The notes beneath the pieces are model-generated. The model made no database searches. It was not told where the DNA came from and saw only the letters and a program-made list of their open reading frames with translations. From positions 1-64,000 of the forward strand of contig NZ_SACP01000021.1 of NCBI RefSeq assembly GCF_004004555.2: 64,000 nucleotides of DNA. The letters run 5' to 3'. The position numbers were made by a program, and so were the translations under genes. Shown here one piece after another: positions 25,136-35,279 of this stretch (position 1 is its first letter; each line of letters begins with the position of its first letter). Origin of the DNA: Methylobacterium oryzihabitans. Its GTDB lineage: Bacteria; Pseudomonadota; Alphaproteobacteria; Rhizobiales; Beijerinckiaceae.

Positions 25136-28100
25136 ATGAATGGCTTTGTTTATCGCCAAGGTACTGAGTTGCTGGTCAATAATCAGACACTGGGCGTACA
25201 GCTGATGCCGACAATGGTCGGCCTGAGTAACGGCGGATTCGTCGTGAGTTGGACGGATGATAGCCGGCAAAATGGCAATAATTCATATCAGGACATCAAG
25301 GCGCAAGTGTTCAGTGCTGGTGGCGCAAAGGTTGGTGCCGAGTTTTTCGTCAACACTCAGACGGATGGCGTGCAGTTTGATCCGAGGATTACCGGCCTGA
25401 ACAGCGGTGGATTCGTCGTCAGCTGGGTCGACTATAGTGGTCAGGGTGGCGATGCCTCTTACTCTAGCATCAAGGCACAGGTGTTCGACGCCAGCGGCGC
25501 CAAAGTCGGCACCGAGTTCCTCGTCAACACACGAACTGCCGACTCCCAAAGCCAGCCGACGATCACGGGCCTGAGCAGCGGCGGCTTCGTCGCCAGTTGG
25601 GTCGACAACAGCGGCCAGGGTGGCGATGACTCAAACACCGGCATCAAGGCGCAGGTGTTCGACGCCAGCGGCACCAAGGTCGGCACCGAGTTCCTCGTCA
25701 ACACACGAACCTTATACACCCAAAACCAGCCGACGATCACGGGCCTGAGCGGCGGCGGCTTCGTCGTCAGCTGGGTCGACGGCAGCGGCCAGGGTGGCGA
25801 TGCCTCTTACTACGGCATCAAGGCACAGGTTTTCGACGCCAGCGGCGCCAAAGTCGGCACCGAGTTCCTCGTCAACACACAAACTGCCGACAACCAATCC
25901 CAGCCGACGGTCACTGGCCTGAGCAACGGTGGCTTCGTCGTCAGCTGGACCGACTATAGCGGCCAAGGTGGTGATACCTCTTATTCTGGCATCAAGGCGC
26001 AGGTCTTCGACGCCAGCGGTGCTAAGGTCGGCACCGAGTTTCTGGTCAACACCCGGACGACGGGCGGCCAAGCGGATCCGACGATCGCTGGGCTGAGCAA
26101 CGGCGGCTTCGTCGTCAGCTGGGAGGACATCAGTCTGCAGGGCGGCGACGCCTCAGGGACCGGCATCAAGGCGCAGGTGTTCGACGCCAGCGGCACTAAG
26201 GTCGGCACCGAGTTTCTCGTCAACACGCAAACTGCCAGCTACCAACGCTGGCCGACGATCACGGGCCTGAGCGACGGTGGCTTCGTCGTTGGTTGGGCCG
26301 ACATCAGCGGCCAAGGTGGTGACAACTCGGACTGGAGCATCAAAGCGCAGGTGTTCGGGATAGCGCCGACTAATTCTGCGCCAGTCACGAACATCGACAA
26401 CTATGCTCTGGATGCGGGCGCGCCGTTCGTATTGTCTGCCGCTCAGGGTGTGCTCGCCAACGACACAGATGCCGATGTCTACGGGGGGACCCTCAGCGCT
26501 GTGCTCGTTGCAGGCCCGTCACATGGAACCCTGAAGCTTGAGACCGATGGCGGTTTCACCTACACGCCCGATGCCGGTTTCCTGGGCGCCGACAGCTTCA
26601 CCTACTCGGCCAGCGACGGCGAGCTCTCCAGCAGCCCGACAGCTGTCAGCCTCAGTGTCGAGCCGGTCAACCATGCGCCGGTTCTGAACAGTCTTCCCAT
26701 CACACTGCCATTGGGTAGGGAAGACACCCCCTACACGATCACCAGGGCCCAACTGCTCACCGGTTACGCCGATCCGGACGGTGACACTCTCACGATCCAG
26801 GATCTGTCTGCCGGCGGCGGCACGTTCACCGCTCACGCTGACGGCTCGGGCTGGACCTTCACCCCGCCCGCCAACTACGACGGCGTGGTCGTGCTCAATT
26901 ACACGATCAGCGACGGCCGCAGAGGTGGAACTGTCTCGATCAGCCGGGACATATACTTTGCTCCCATCGATGACAAGCCCGTGGCTTACCGTCAGGGTTC
27001 TGAGTTTCTGGTCAATACGGAGATCGGCAGCACTCAGTACCAGCCAACGATCACGGGTTTGAGCAACGGAGGCTTCGTCATCAGCTGGATGGACGCCAGT
27101 GCCCAAGGAGGCGACGATTCCCGCTGGGGCATCAAGGCGCAGGTGTTCAACGCCAGCGGCGCGAAGGTCGGAACCGAGTTCCTCGTCAATACACAAACTG
27201 CCAACAACCAATCAGTGCCGACGATCACGGGCCTGAGCAACGGCGGCTTTGTCGTCAGTTGGGTGGACAACAGCGGTCAGGGCGGCGATGCGTCAGGCAC
27301 CGGCATCAAGGCGCAGGTGTTCGACGCCGGCGGCACCAAGGTCGGCACCGAGTTCCTCGTCAATACACAGACCGCCCGTGACCAATCAGCGCCGATGATC
27401 ACGGGCTTGAGCAACGGCGGCTTCGTCGTCAGTTGGGTGGACAACAGCGGTCAGGGCGGCGATGCGTCAGGCACTGGCATCAAGGCGCAGCTATTCGCCG
27501 CCAACGGCACCAGGGTCGGCACCGAGTTCCTCGTCAACACACGAACTGCCGACTCCCAAAGCCAGCCGACGATCACGGGTCTGAGCAACGGCGGCTTCGT
27601 CGTCAGTTGGGCCGACAACAGCGGCCAAGGCGGCGATGCCTCAGGCACCAGCATCAAGGCGCAGGTGTTCGACGCCGGTGGCACCAAGGTCGGCACAGAG
27701 TTCCTCGTCAACACGCAAACTGCCGACTATCAATCCCAGCCGACGATCACGGGTCTGAGCAACGGCGGCTTCGTCGTTAGCTGGAGCGATAGAAGCGGCC
27801 AGGGTGGCGATGCCTCAGGCTACGGTATCAAGGCGCAGCTGTTCGACGCCAGCGGTACCAAGATCGGCACCGAGGTTCTGGTCAATTCCCAGACCTTCCT
27901 TGACCAGGTGGCGCCGACAATCACGGGTTTGAGCCATGGCGGTTTCGTCGTCAGCTGGCAGGAATATGCAAACTACGATGATCTTGACATCAACTATGAC
28001 GTCAAGGCACAGGTGTTTAATTCCAGCGGCGCAAAAATTGGCACCGAGTTTCTAGTCAATACCTCGACCTACGACGAGCAAAGTCAGCCGGCGATCACGA

Positions 28101-30919
28101 GCCTCAACAGCGGCGGTTTCGTCGTCACCTGGTATGATTACAGCGGTGACGGCGGAGATGCCTGGTGGGGCAGTGTCAAGGCGCAGGTGTTCGGGATAGA
28201 TCTGACTAATTATGCACCAGCCGCCAACAACGACACCTATACGCTGTACGAAGACGAATCGCTTGTAGTGCCCCCGGCTGAGGGCGTGCTCGCCAACGAC
28301 ACCGACGCCAACCGTGACACCCTCAGCGCCGTGCTCGTCTCCGGCCCGGCTCACGGAACCCTGCAACTCGAGGCGAATGGCAGCTTCACCTACACGCCCC
28401 ACGCCGACTTCCACGGTGCCGACAGCTTCACCTACTCGGCCAGCGACGGCACCCTCTCCAGCAGCCCGACGACCGTCAACCTCGGCGTCGCGCCGGTCAA
28501 CGACCTGCCGATCCTGACCGGCGTCCCCTTCACCCTGCCAACGGGTAGGGAAGACACCCCCTACACGCTCACCAAGGCCGACCTGCTCGCCGGCTACACC
28601 GACCCGGACGGCGACACTCTCACAATCGAATATTTTTCAATCAACGGGCGTGCAGTCGAGCCCAACGCCGACGGCCTGGGTTGGACTTACATTCCGCCTG
28701 CCGATTTTGAGGGGCTTGTTCCGTTGTACTACCAAATTTCCGACGGCTCCGGCGAAACATCGTTTGTCTTTAACCAGCCTATATCCTTCGCCCCTGTCAA
28801 CGATGCGCCCGTGGCCCAGGATGATTCGGGCGCGGTGATGCAAGGCGCCAGCGTGACGCTCGACGTGCTGGCCAACGACACGGACGTGGATTGGGACGAA
28901 CTCAGCCTGCAACCCGGCTCGCTCGTGGTCGACCCGGCCCAAGGCACGGCCGCGATCGTCGACGGCAAGCTCGTGTTCACGGCCGCCGCCGATTTCTTCG
29001 GCACGGCCACGGTCGCCTACACGGTCGTGGATGGCGGTTGGCCGGTCCCGCTGAGCGCGGTGGGTCAGGCTACGATCACCGTTACCTCGCCCTACAACGA
29101 AATGACCGGCCGCGAAGGCGTAGACGATGCGCTGGCGGGTACGGTGAATGCCGACCGGTTGCGCGGCCTGAGCGGCAACGACACGCTTCTAGGTCTGGGC
29201 GGTGGCGACCGGTTGATCGGAGGAGCGGGCAACGACCGTCTGGATGGCGGATCCGGTGCCGACACGATGACCGGCGGGCTCGGCGACGACACCTACCTCG
29301 TCGACGATGCCGGCGACCTCATCACCGAGTTGTTCGGCGAGGGCTCCGACGCGGTGCGGACTAGCCTGTCGACCTACGCGCTCGCCGACAACCTTGAGGC
29401 GCTGACCTATACCGGCACCGGCTTCTTCACCGGCACCGGCAACGATCTCGCCAACCTCATCACCGGCGGCGACCGCGGCAACCGCCTCAGCGGTGGCGCT
29501 GGCGCCGACACGCTGGTTGGGGGACTGGGCGGCGACACCTACCTCGTCGACAACGCGGCTGACGTGGTGGTGGAGAACGCCGGCGGCGGCATCGACCGGG
29601 TGCTCACGAGCGTCAGCTACACGCTCCCCGAGAACGTCGAGAACCTCGGCATGGGGTCGAGCGCCTCGATCAACGGCACCGGTAACGCTCTGGCCAATCT
29701 CCTCGTCGGCAATAACGGCCGCAATGTCCTCGACGGGGGCGGTGGAGCCGACACGCTGACTGGAGGACTCGGTCAAGACACGTTCGCGTTCTCCACCCCT
29801 CTGGGCGCTGGAAACATCGACCGTATCACCGACTTCTCGCGAGCCGACGACACCATCCAGCTCGACGGCGCGGTCTTCAGGGACTTGGTCAACGGCACTC
29901 TGGCGACGAGCGCCTTCCGCGATCTCGCGACTGGCCCGGCCGACGCGGACGACCGGATCCTGTACGATGCCGCTACAGGAGGCCTGTACTTTGACGCCGA
30001 CGGCAGCGGCGTCACGGCCGCCGTGCAGTTCGCCACTCTCGACGTCAGGGAGGTGCTCACCGCGGGCAACTTCACCGTTATCGGCGGCATCCCTGCCAGC
30101 AACGACGTTCTGGTCGGTACGTCCGCCAATGAACTACTCGATGGTGGCGCGGGCGCCGACACGATGCGCGGCGCGGCTGGTGACGACACCTACGTCGTCG
30201 ACGATGCTGGTGACGTGGTGGTGGAGCTGCCGGGTGAAGGCCGCGACACGGTGCGGACCTCGCTGGCCAGTGCCACGCTGGCCGACAACGTCGAGGGGCT
30301 CACCTTCACCGGCTCGGGCAGCTTCTCTGGCATCGGCAACGGGCTGGACAACCTTCTGACCGGCGGGAGAAGCAACGATCGCCTCGATGGCGGCGCCGGG
30401 GCCGACACGATGGTCGGGGGGCTCGGCAACGACACCTACGTCGTCGACAATGCGGCTGACGTGGTGGTGGAGAAGGCGGGCGAAGGTACCGACCGGGTGC
30501 TGGCAGGCACCAGCTACACTCTGGGTGACAATGTCGAAAATCTCGGATTGGGCACCAGCGCATCGCTGAACGGCACCGGCAATGCATTGGCCAACCTCCT
30601 CGTTGGCAACAAGGGTCACAACATCCTTGATGGACGTGGCGGGGCCGACACGCTGACCGGCGGTCTCGGTCGCGACACGTTCGTGCTGCGGGCAGGCGAG
30701 ACCGCGGGCGACACGGTGACGGACTTCGTGCGCGGCACCGACACGCTGGCGTTCTACGGCTTCGGCACCGACGCGGTGCTCTCGCACGGGTCGGGCAGCG
30801 ACCTCTACACGGTGACCAGCGGCGACGGCCTGACGAGCGGCAGCTTCCGGCTGACCGGCGTGGGCAACCTCGACCTGTCGGCGGGGGCTGCCAACACGGA
30901 TGCTCGCTTCTTCGCGTGA
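25136..30919 (+). CDS. Giant repetitive RTX-type secreted protein
   Basis: A 1927-residue protein. Residues about 1-405 hold seven copies of a 58-residue repeat (GTEFLVNTQT...GGFVVSW...GIKAQVFDASG). Cadherin/VCBS-like modules follow (about 410-610; VLANDTDAD, SFTYSASDG). The same order then recurs: seven repeats (616-1018) and two or three Ig-like modules (1020-1318). The C-terminal 600 residues carry RTX calcium-binding nonapeptides (GGAGNDRLDGG, GGLGDDTYLVD) in two blocks. There is no N-terminal signal peptide, and the C-terminal RTX region points to type I secretion, with the signal at the extreme end. It should be an exported, calcium-folded surface or biofilm protein. No type I exporter genes are nearby. 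The start has only a weak ribosome-binding site. It lies within a candidate island. Confidence 0.88.
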   Translation: MNGFVYRQGTELLVNNQTLGVQLMPTMVGLSNGGFVVSWTDDSRQNGNNSYQDIKAQVFSAGGAKVGAEFFVNTQTDGVQFDPRITGLNSGGFVVSWVDYSGQGGDASYSSIKAQVFDASGAKVGTEFLVNTRTADSQSQPTITGLSSGGFVASWVDNSGQGGDDSNTGIKAQVFDASGTKVGTEFLVNTRTLYTQNQPTITGLSGGGFVVSWVDGSGQGGDASYYGIKAQVFDASGAKVGTEFLVNTQTADNQSQPTVTGLSNGGFVVSWTDYSGQGGDTSYSGIKAQVFDASGAKVGTEFLVNTRTTGGQADPTIAGLSNGGFVVSWEDISLQGGDASGTGIKAQVFDASGTKVGTEFLVNTQTASYQRWPTITGLSDGGFVVGWADISGQGGDNSDWSIKAQVFGIAPTNSAPVTNIDNYALDAGAPFVLSAAQGVLANDTDADVYGGTLSAVLVAGPSHGTLKLETDGGFTYTPDAGFLGADSFTYSASDGELSSSPTAVSLSVEPVNHAPVLNSLPITLPLGREDTPYTITRAQLLTGYADPDGDTLTIQDLSAGGGTFTAHADGSGWTFTPPANYDGVVVLNYTISDGRRGGTVSISRDIYFAPIDDKPVAYRQGSEFLVNTEIGSTQYQPTITGLSNGGFVISWMDASAQGGDDSRWGIKAQVFNASGAKVGTEFLVNTQTANNQSVPTITGLSNGGFVVSWVDNSGQGGDASGTGIKAQVFDAGGTKVGTEFLVNTQTARDQSAPMITGLSNGGFVVSWVDNSGQGGDASGTGIKAQLFAANGTRVGTEFLVNTRTADSQSQPTITGLSNGGFVVSWADNSGQGGDASGTSIKAQVFDAGGTKVGTEFLVNTQTADYQSQPTITGLSNGGFVVSWSDRSGQGGDASGYGIKAQLFDASGTKIGTEVLVNSQTFLDQVAPTITGLSHGGFVVSWQEYANYDDLDINYDVKAQVFNSSGAKIGTEFLVNTSTYDEQSQPAITSLNSGGFVVTWYDYSGDGGDAWWGSVKAQVFGIDLTNYAPAANNDTYTLYEDESLVVPPAEGVLANDTDANRDTLSAVLVSGPAHGTLQLEANGSFTYTPHADFHGADSFTYSASDGTLSSSPTTVNLGVAPVNDLPILTGVPFTLPTGREDTPYTLTKADLLAGYTDPDGDTLTIEYFSINGRAVEPNADGLGWTYIPPADFEGLVPLYYQISDGSGETSFVFNQPISFAPVNDAPVAQDDSGAVMQGASVTLDVLANDTDVDWDELSLQPGSLVVDPAQGTAAIVDGKLVFTAAADFFGTATVAYTVVDGGWPVPLSAVGQATITVTSPYNEMTGREGVDDALAGTVNADRLRGLSGNDTLLGLGGGDRLIGGAGNDRLDGGSGADTMTGGLGDDTYLVDDAGDLITELFGEGSDAVRTSLSTYALADNLEALTYTGTGFFTGTGNDLANLITGGDRGNRLSGGAGADTLVGGLGGDTYLVDNAADVVVENAGGGIDRVLTSVSYTLPENVENLGMGSSASINGTGNALANLLVGNNGRNVLDGGGGADTLTGGLGQDTFAFSTPLGAGNIDRITDFSRADDTIQLDGAVFRDLVNGTLATSAFRDLATGPADADDRILYDAATGGLYFDADGSGVTAAVQFATLDVREVLTAGNFTVIGGIPASNDVLVGTSANELLDGGAGADTMRGAAGDDTYVVDDAGDVVVELPGEGRDTVRTSLASATLADNVEGLTFTGSGSFSGIGNGLDNLLTGGRSNDRLDGGAGADTMVGGLGNDTYVVDNAADVVVEKAGEGTDRVLAGTSYTLGDNVENLGLGTSASLNGTGNALANLLVGNKGHNILDGRGGADTLTGGLGRDTFVLRAGETAGDTVTDFVRGTDTLAFYGFGTDAVLSHGSGSDLYTVTSGDGLTSGSFRLTGVGNLDLSAGAANTDARFFA

Positions 30920-30927
30920 TGTCGGAT

Positions 30928-30957
30928 GGGGGAGGGGGCGGTTACTTCCCCCCTCCC
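30928..30957. terminator. Hairpin after the giant gene
   Basis: GGGAGGGGG and CCCCCTCCC pair around a loop containing GCGGTTACTT, starting nine bases after the stop codon. No T run follows. The remaining bases up to 31113 show nothing else. Confidence 0.5.
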
Positions 30958-31113
30958 TCCACTCTGCCATCTCTTTTTAGTATACCCTGTCGAGGCGTCT
31001 CAGCTTTGCCGGGGAAGGTAGCCATGACCATCACCGCCTTGCCATGGAGTGTAAGCCCGCCAGTCACCACATTTCTGGAGGCGAGCTCAGGGGGTCTGAA
31101 GCGGTTTGAGAGG

Positions 31114-32322
31114 CTACTGCGCGCCACAATTGCTCGGCGCGGGCTCCCCAGCGAACCGATCGCCGATCCAGTCGAGAGCGGTCGGTGCTGCATCCTTGGC
31201 GATGGAGAGATGCCCAACCCCCGGTACCAAATCGAACTGGACACGACTGCCAGCCAGGCAAAGCCGCATCCGATAATCCGATGTCACCCGAGGTAGCACG
31301 AGCGTGTCGGCGGCACCTTGCGCTAGAATGACCGGGATGCGGGGCGGCAGCGTGCCGGGCGTGTTGCGGGCGAGCAGCGAGCGCCAGGGCTCTCGTCCGG
31401 CGAGGTCATCGACCGACAGGAAGCTTCGGTCGAGCGCCCTCGATGGTCCCCGCCGCTCCAGCACGTCGATGAGCGTCTCGAGGCAGTCGTTGGCGAGTTC
31501 GTCGATAACAGGGAGTGCAGCCGGCGCGACAACCTTGGTCATCGGCGCGCCGTAGACCTGCGACCACGACCACAACGTCATCGCGGTGAGGTTCTTGCCG
31601 CCCGAGGTGTCGAGGTCGGCCATCATCAGGGTGGCGAGTTCGGTCGCCGGCGCAGCCGCGGCGACGCCAACGAGGGTGAGCTCCGGGGCGTAGCCGTGGG
31701 CTAGGAGGCCGGTGAAGAGCGCAGCGTGCCCCCCTTGCGAATGACCACAGACCGCAAAGGCATTCGTGGCGCCGCTGGACCCGGCGAGCTGCCGAGCGGC
31801 GCGCACCGAGTCGAGCACGGCGCGTCCCTCGCTGATCCCGACGAGGTAGGGGTGAAGGCCGGGCGTGCCGAGGCCGGGATAGTCCGTCGCGGCCACGATG
31901 TAGCCGCGGGCCAGCATCTCCTGTAGGCCCTGGATCGAGCGATAGAGCACGCGAGCCAGGGAAGGGGCGCACTTGTCAACGACGCCGGTGGTCGGGTGCG
32001 CCCAAGCCACGACGGGCCGACCTCCGGGCGGTATCGGTCCAGCCGGTACGATGACCGCGCCCGAGACAGCAATCGGCTCGCCTCGCAGGCCGGTCGAGCG
32101 GTAGAGCACCCGGTAAGCCGATGTGCCGTCGGGCGCGTTGGCCAGCGGTTGGGCATCGAGCAGGGTGCCGGGCGCAGTCCGCGCCCCCGATCGCAGCTGG
32201 GGCACGGGCTGCGCAAGCGCTTCCCCCCCGCCGATCAATCCGCAGGCGATCATCGCGGTTGCGAGCAGGCGCACAAAAGCAAAAGCAGGTTGGCGGATCG
32301 GGCGCCACGGGCGATGCATCAT
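31114..32322 (-). CDS. Secretory lipase family protein
   Basis: A 402-residue alpha/beta-hydrolase of the secretory lipase (LIP) family. The nucleophile Ser195 lies in CGHSQGGHAA, with Asp339 (AQGAADTLV) and His371 (GVGHLS) completing the triad. A signal peptide spans about residues 12-38 (FVRLLATAMIACGLIGGGEA, then LAQ). The start at 32322 has AAGGA eight bases before it; the longer frame is not supported. The enzyme should be exported and act on esters outside or in the periplasm. It lies convergent with the giant secreted protein gene inside the candidate island, a setting that suggests surface or host-polymer functions, which is inference. Confidence 0.88.
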   Translation of the reverse strand: MMHRPWRPIRQPAFAFVRLLATAMIACGLIGGGEALAQPVPQLRSGARTAPGTLLDAQPLANAPDGTSAYRVLYRSTGLRGEPIAVSGAVIVPAGPIPPGGRPVVAWAHPTTGVVDKCAPSLARVLYRSIQGLQEMLARGYIVAATDYPGLGTPGLHPYLVGISEGRAVLDSVRAARQLAGSSGATNAFAVCGHSQGGHAALFTGLLAHGYAPELTLVGVAAAAPATELATLMMADLDTSGGKNLTAMTLWSWSQVYGAPMTKVVAPAALPVIDELANDCLETLIDVLERRGPSRALDRSFLSVDDLAGREPWRSLLARNTPGTLPPRIPVILAQGAADTLVLPRVTSDYRMRLCLAGSRVQFDLVPGVGHLSIAKDAAPTALDWIGDRFAGEPAPSNCGAQ

Positions 32323-32416
32323 GCTCGCAATCCTTGATGAAGATCTGGAAGACACCTTCTCTCCTCCACGATGCCCAGTCGGACCCGGTTAGTCATGACC
32401 TAACGAGCTTACGACG

Positions 32417-32662
32417 TCAGAACCGCTGCTCCCGGCGATCCGCGTTGGGACTACGCCCATGGTAGGCGGCCATGCAGCTGTGCCAGAGCTGGGAGCCGAG
32501 ATCCCAGAGGCTCAGACCGTTCGGGTTCGGCGCGGTGAAGACCTGCGTCCGGGCCTGCTCGCGACAGGCCGCGTCCGCGGGCCCCTGGATTGGCGGTTCG
32601 TTGGCCAGGACTCGGCTCGTCGCCGAGACGACGAACACGAGGGCGAGCACACTCTTGCGCAT
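32417..32662 (-). CDS. Small exported protein of unknown function
   Basis: An 81-residue protein with a signal peptide (MRKSVLALVFVVSATSRVLA). The short mature part contains two cysteines (AACREQA and WHSCMAAYHG) that could form one disulphide, and an aromatic stretch SLWDLGSQLWHSC. No family was recognised. It precedes the lipase gene on the same strand but 94 bases away. The next 290 bases upstream (32663-32952) show no gene. Confidence 0.55.
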   Translation of the reverse strand: MRKSVLALVFVVSATSRVLANEPPIQGPADAACREQARTQVFTAPNPNGLSLWDLGSQLWHSCMAAYHGRSPNADRREQRF

Positions 32663-32952
32663 GATGACCTCACAGACGCTGGCTTGGGGACGATAGGTCC
32701 GATGCTAGACGCTGGTGGCTTCGACCCAGCTGTCTCGGATCCCTGAGCACGACGATAGCAACATACACGGACTGCGCAGCAGGATCGGTCGACGGCCACG
32801 CCGGCGTGCGAGCGTTCGCGGCGAGAGACACCGGCTCGGCGCTTATGGTCGTCGTGCTCCGTCGCGCCCGGCTCCGCAAGAAGCCGGGCAACGATGATTG
32901 TGATAGGGAGATGTTGCTTGGTCCGGCCGACGCCGACCAGACCTGCCGCGGA

Positions 32953-33267
32953 TCACTTCCAGCCACCACCCGGCAGGCGCCCGTGATACGGGGTATTGCG
33001 GCAATGGCCCCACGGACCGCGCCAATAGCCAGGAGGGCAGCCGTTGCCGACGCGCGTCTGGTAGTAGCCGTTCGGCAGGCGCCCGTAATACGGCGTGCTC
33101 CGGCAGTGTCCCCATGGACCGCGCCACGCACCCGGACCGCATCCCCCAGCGACCTGCTCGATCAGTGGGGTCGTACCTGACGGATTAGACACCGGCATGG
33201 CCGAAGCTGGGACGGCCGTGAGGCCCATCAGCGCCACGACAGCGGCGGCGCGAACGACGTGAGACAT
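32953..33267 (-). CDS. GCG_CRPN-type small secreted protein
   Basis: A 104-residue exported protein with signal peptide MSHVVRAAAVVALMGLTAVPASA. The mature part has two copies of a Gly-Cys-Gly/Trp/Arg motif: GCGPGAWRGPWGHCRSTPYY and GNGCPPGYWRGPWGHCRNTP. This matches the small GCG_CRPN proteins common in Methylobacterium and relatives, whose role is unknown. The duplicated motif with paired cysteines suggests a compact disulphide-bonded fold. It stands alone between the small exported protein and a TetR gene. Confidence 0.75.
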   Translation of the reverse strand: MSHVVRAAAVVALMGLTAVPASAMPVSNPSGTTPLIEQVAGGCGPGAWRGPWGHCRSTPYYGRLPNGYYQTRVGNGCPPGYWRGPWGHCRNTPYHGRLPGGGWK

Positions 33268-33459
33268 GGTTCTGATCCTGACAAGAGTTGGCGGAGGATA
33301 ATGCCGGACCGTTCGGAGACGCAGTGTCTCCGTCGCCAGCCGTTTTCTTTTTTATCGAAACCGAGCACTATAACAAGGGAAACGCTCAGCATAGAGGCTC
33401 GCCTCGGCAGAATGGCCTCGATCAGGCCAACAACGAGGACTGTCGCACTCGGGTCAGCG

Positions 33460-34089
33460 TCATGGGAAATCGATGACGTCGAGAACGACGTCGAAGAAGC
33501 TCTCAGCTGTCGTGCCCTCCGGCAGCGCCGCCAGGGTGCGTTCGAGACGACCGTCGATCAGCAGCGCCGAATAGCCATGGATCAGGGCGCGCAACGCTGT
33601 GCGCTCGGCTGCAGCCCGTACCGGATCGACGCCCTTCGCCTTCTGGATCTCGTCCGCGAAGTCGTCCAGTACCCGGCTTGCTTGCTCCATGGCCTCCCTG
33701 AGTGCGGGACGGGTCGGATCGAGGTGGGCACTGCGCGACATCAGTACCAGCAGGCCCGGATGTTCGATTGCGAAATGGAGGTAGGCGCGGGCCATGGCGT
33801 GGGCTCGCTCACGCAGGCCCGGGCCTGCGACCCGGATGGCGGTGTGCAGGTGCTGAGCGAGGCGCCGTAGACCGTCCGCTGCCAACTCGCTCAGCAGGCC
33901 GGTCAGATCGCCGAAATGGTTGGTGGGCGCGGCGTGGGTGACGCCCACGGCCCGTGAGATCGAGCGGAGCGAGAGAGCCTCCAGCCCTTGGGTATCGATC
34001 ACGCGCTCGGCTTCAGCGAGGAGGGCCTCGCGCAGGGCGCCATGATGATGGGCGTTGGCCTTTTTGACCAGTTTCATGAGGAGGTCCAT
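33460..34089 (-). CDS. TetR/AcrR family regulator (WHG-type C-terminus)
   Basis: A 209-residue repressor-like protein. The helix-turn-helix lies at about residues 22-66 (LEALSLRSISRAVGVTHAAP, NHFGDLTGLLSELA), and the C-terminal helical domain resembles the TetR WHG domain (YLHFAIEHPGLLVLMSR). A second ATG lies four codons in, so the exact start is unsure. A dyad GGAAACTTTCC sits 26 bases upstream and may serve autoregulation. It is the only regulator in the candidate island; target genes are not clear. The 192 bases downstream to the GCG_CRPN gene contain no gene. Confidence 0.82.
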   Translation of the reverse strand: MDLLMKLVKKANAHHHGALREALLAEAERVIDTQGLEALSLRSISRAVGVTHAAPTNHFGDLTGLLSELAADGLRRLAQHLHTAIRVAGPGLRERAHAMARAYLHFAIEHPGLLVLMSRSAHLDPTRPALREAMEQASRVLDDFADEIQKAKGVDPVRAAAERTALRALIHGYSALLIDGRLERTLAALPEGTTAESFFDVVLDVIDFP

Positions 34090-34114
34090 CTCGGCGATAT
34101 GCGATATTTACATC

Positions 34115-34367
34115 GGAAACTTTCCACTGTCAACTGTCCAACGGAAATGAATCGTACCGAGGCGGCCTCCTCCGGTTGGCACTGGTCATCTCGTTGCTGA
34201 ACTCGGCGGGCGTTCCCCCTCATGACTAACGAGCCGCTGTCGCCCTCGATGCGGTGAGATTGCCAAGCGCTTTCCCAGAGCCTTACCCTGCAATCGAGCC
34301 AGCGAGCGGTGCAAGCTCGGGAGCCACTTAAGGATCAGTGGCGATACAAGATGTTTCCAATGGAAAC
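34115..34367. promoter_or_regulatory. Two related dyads upstream of the TetR gene
   Basis: GGAAACTTTCC at 34115-34125 and GTTTCCAATGGAAAC at 34353-34367 share TTTCC/GGAAA half-sites. Both lie in the 410-base gene-free gap upstream of the TetR gene (34090-34499), so they may be binding sites for that regulator. Apart from them the gap shows nothing recognisable. Confidence 0.35.
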
Positions 34368-34499
34368 GCTATGCCACTGGTACTTCGATGTCCAAGCTTG
34401 GCACTACGAGTGTAAGTTGGCGCAGCGTCCACACTCATCACCCGGCGGTACGTCTCGGAAGGCCGCTTTTGGCGTTTCGAGACACGTCAACTGCGGGGT

Positions 34500-35150
34500 C
34501 TACGACCTTTGCGAGACATTCCCTCGGCTCGTGGCGGGTTCGCCCCGCCCACCGCGTCGGCTACGGTCGGTCGAGATCCGACGCGATGCGGCAGGCGCGA
34601 CCCGGCGCCGGTAGAGGCTGCCGAGGATCCGTGGGTCGAGCGGTTCCAGGTCCGGGATGCCCGTCACCCGGTTGCGGCCCTCCCGCAGGTCGGAGAGCGA
34701 GACGTAGACCGTGCCCGGTGTGAGGGGCTTGCGGGCGATGCCCCAGGTCGACCCTGCATTGACGTTGCTCGCCTCGATTACGGGAGTTCGGCCGGGGGCG
34801 AGCCACCCGACCGTCCGGCCGTGCTCCCGCTTGAGCCGGGCGTCGGCCTCGTCCGTGACCCGGGCCGACGCCCGGGCCATGCTGCCGGCGCACTCGAAGC
34901 CCTCATGCTCGATCAGCACGTCGTCAGTCGTGATGGGGCGCAGAATGAGGAACGCGATCGTCGGCGGGTGTAGGCCCTTCTCCTCGCTCATCTCGGCGTA
35001 GCGGAGGTGCCAGCGGTAGGGTGGCGCGTGGCTGATCATCACCTCGACCGGCACGCCGGCCTCGGGCTGGAGGCCCTTCCGATCGAACAGGCACAGGATT
35101 GCGTCGATCTCGGCGATCGGGTCGCCCTTCTGGCTCTGGATGGGAGTCAC
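34500..35150 (-). CDS. Hypothetical protein
   Basis: A 216-residue protein that was not recognised. It lacks a signal peptide or membrane segment. Visible stretches are VPVEVMISHAPPYRWHLRYA, PTIAFLILRPITTDDVLIEH and GTVYVSLSDLREGRNRVTGI, suggesting a mixed alpha/beta fold. The C-terminal 35 residues are arginine-rich and low in complexity and may extend past the true protein. The start is GTG with GGGA upstream. It lies in the candidate island and may be phage-derived cargo. Confidence 0.5.
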   Translation of the reverse strand: MTPIQSQKGDPIAEIDAILCLFDRKGLQPEAGVPVEVMISHAPPYRWHLRYAEMSEEKGLHPPTIAFLILRPITTDDVLIEHEGFECAGSMARASARVTDEADARLKREHGRTVGWLAPGRTPVIEASNVNAGSTWGIARKPLTPGTVYVSLSDLREGRNRVTGIPDLEPLDPRILGSLYRRRVAPAASRRISTDRSRRGGRGEPATSRGNVSQRS

Positions 35151-35279
35151 GATCCCGTCTCGTCCCCCTGAGCTTGCGTTTGTCGTCGGGTGACCAGAGC
35201 AGGGTGCGGCTGCACCAATTGGGGCTGCACTGGTGGGCGCGGAGCGGCTGGCCGCATTGGCGGCGGAGGGGCACGACCC

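Noticed and set aside
25136..28200. CRISPR-like or satellite DNA repeats
   Set aside because: The 174-bp periodicity is coding repeat of one continuous frame, with changes mostly at third positions.
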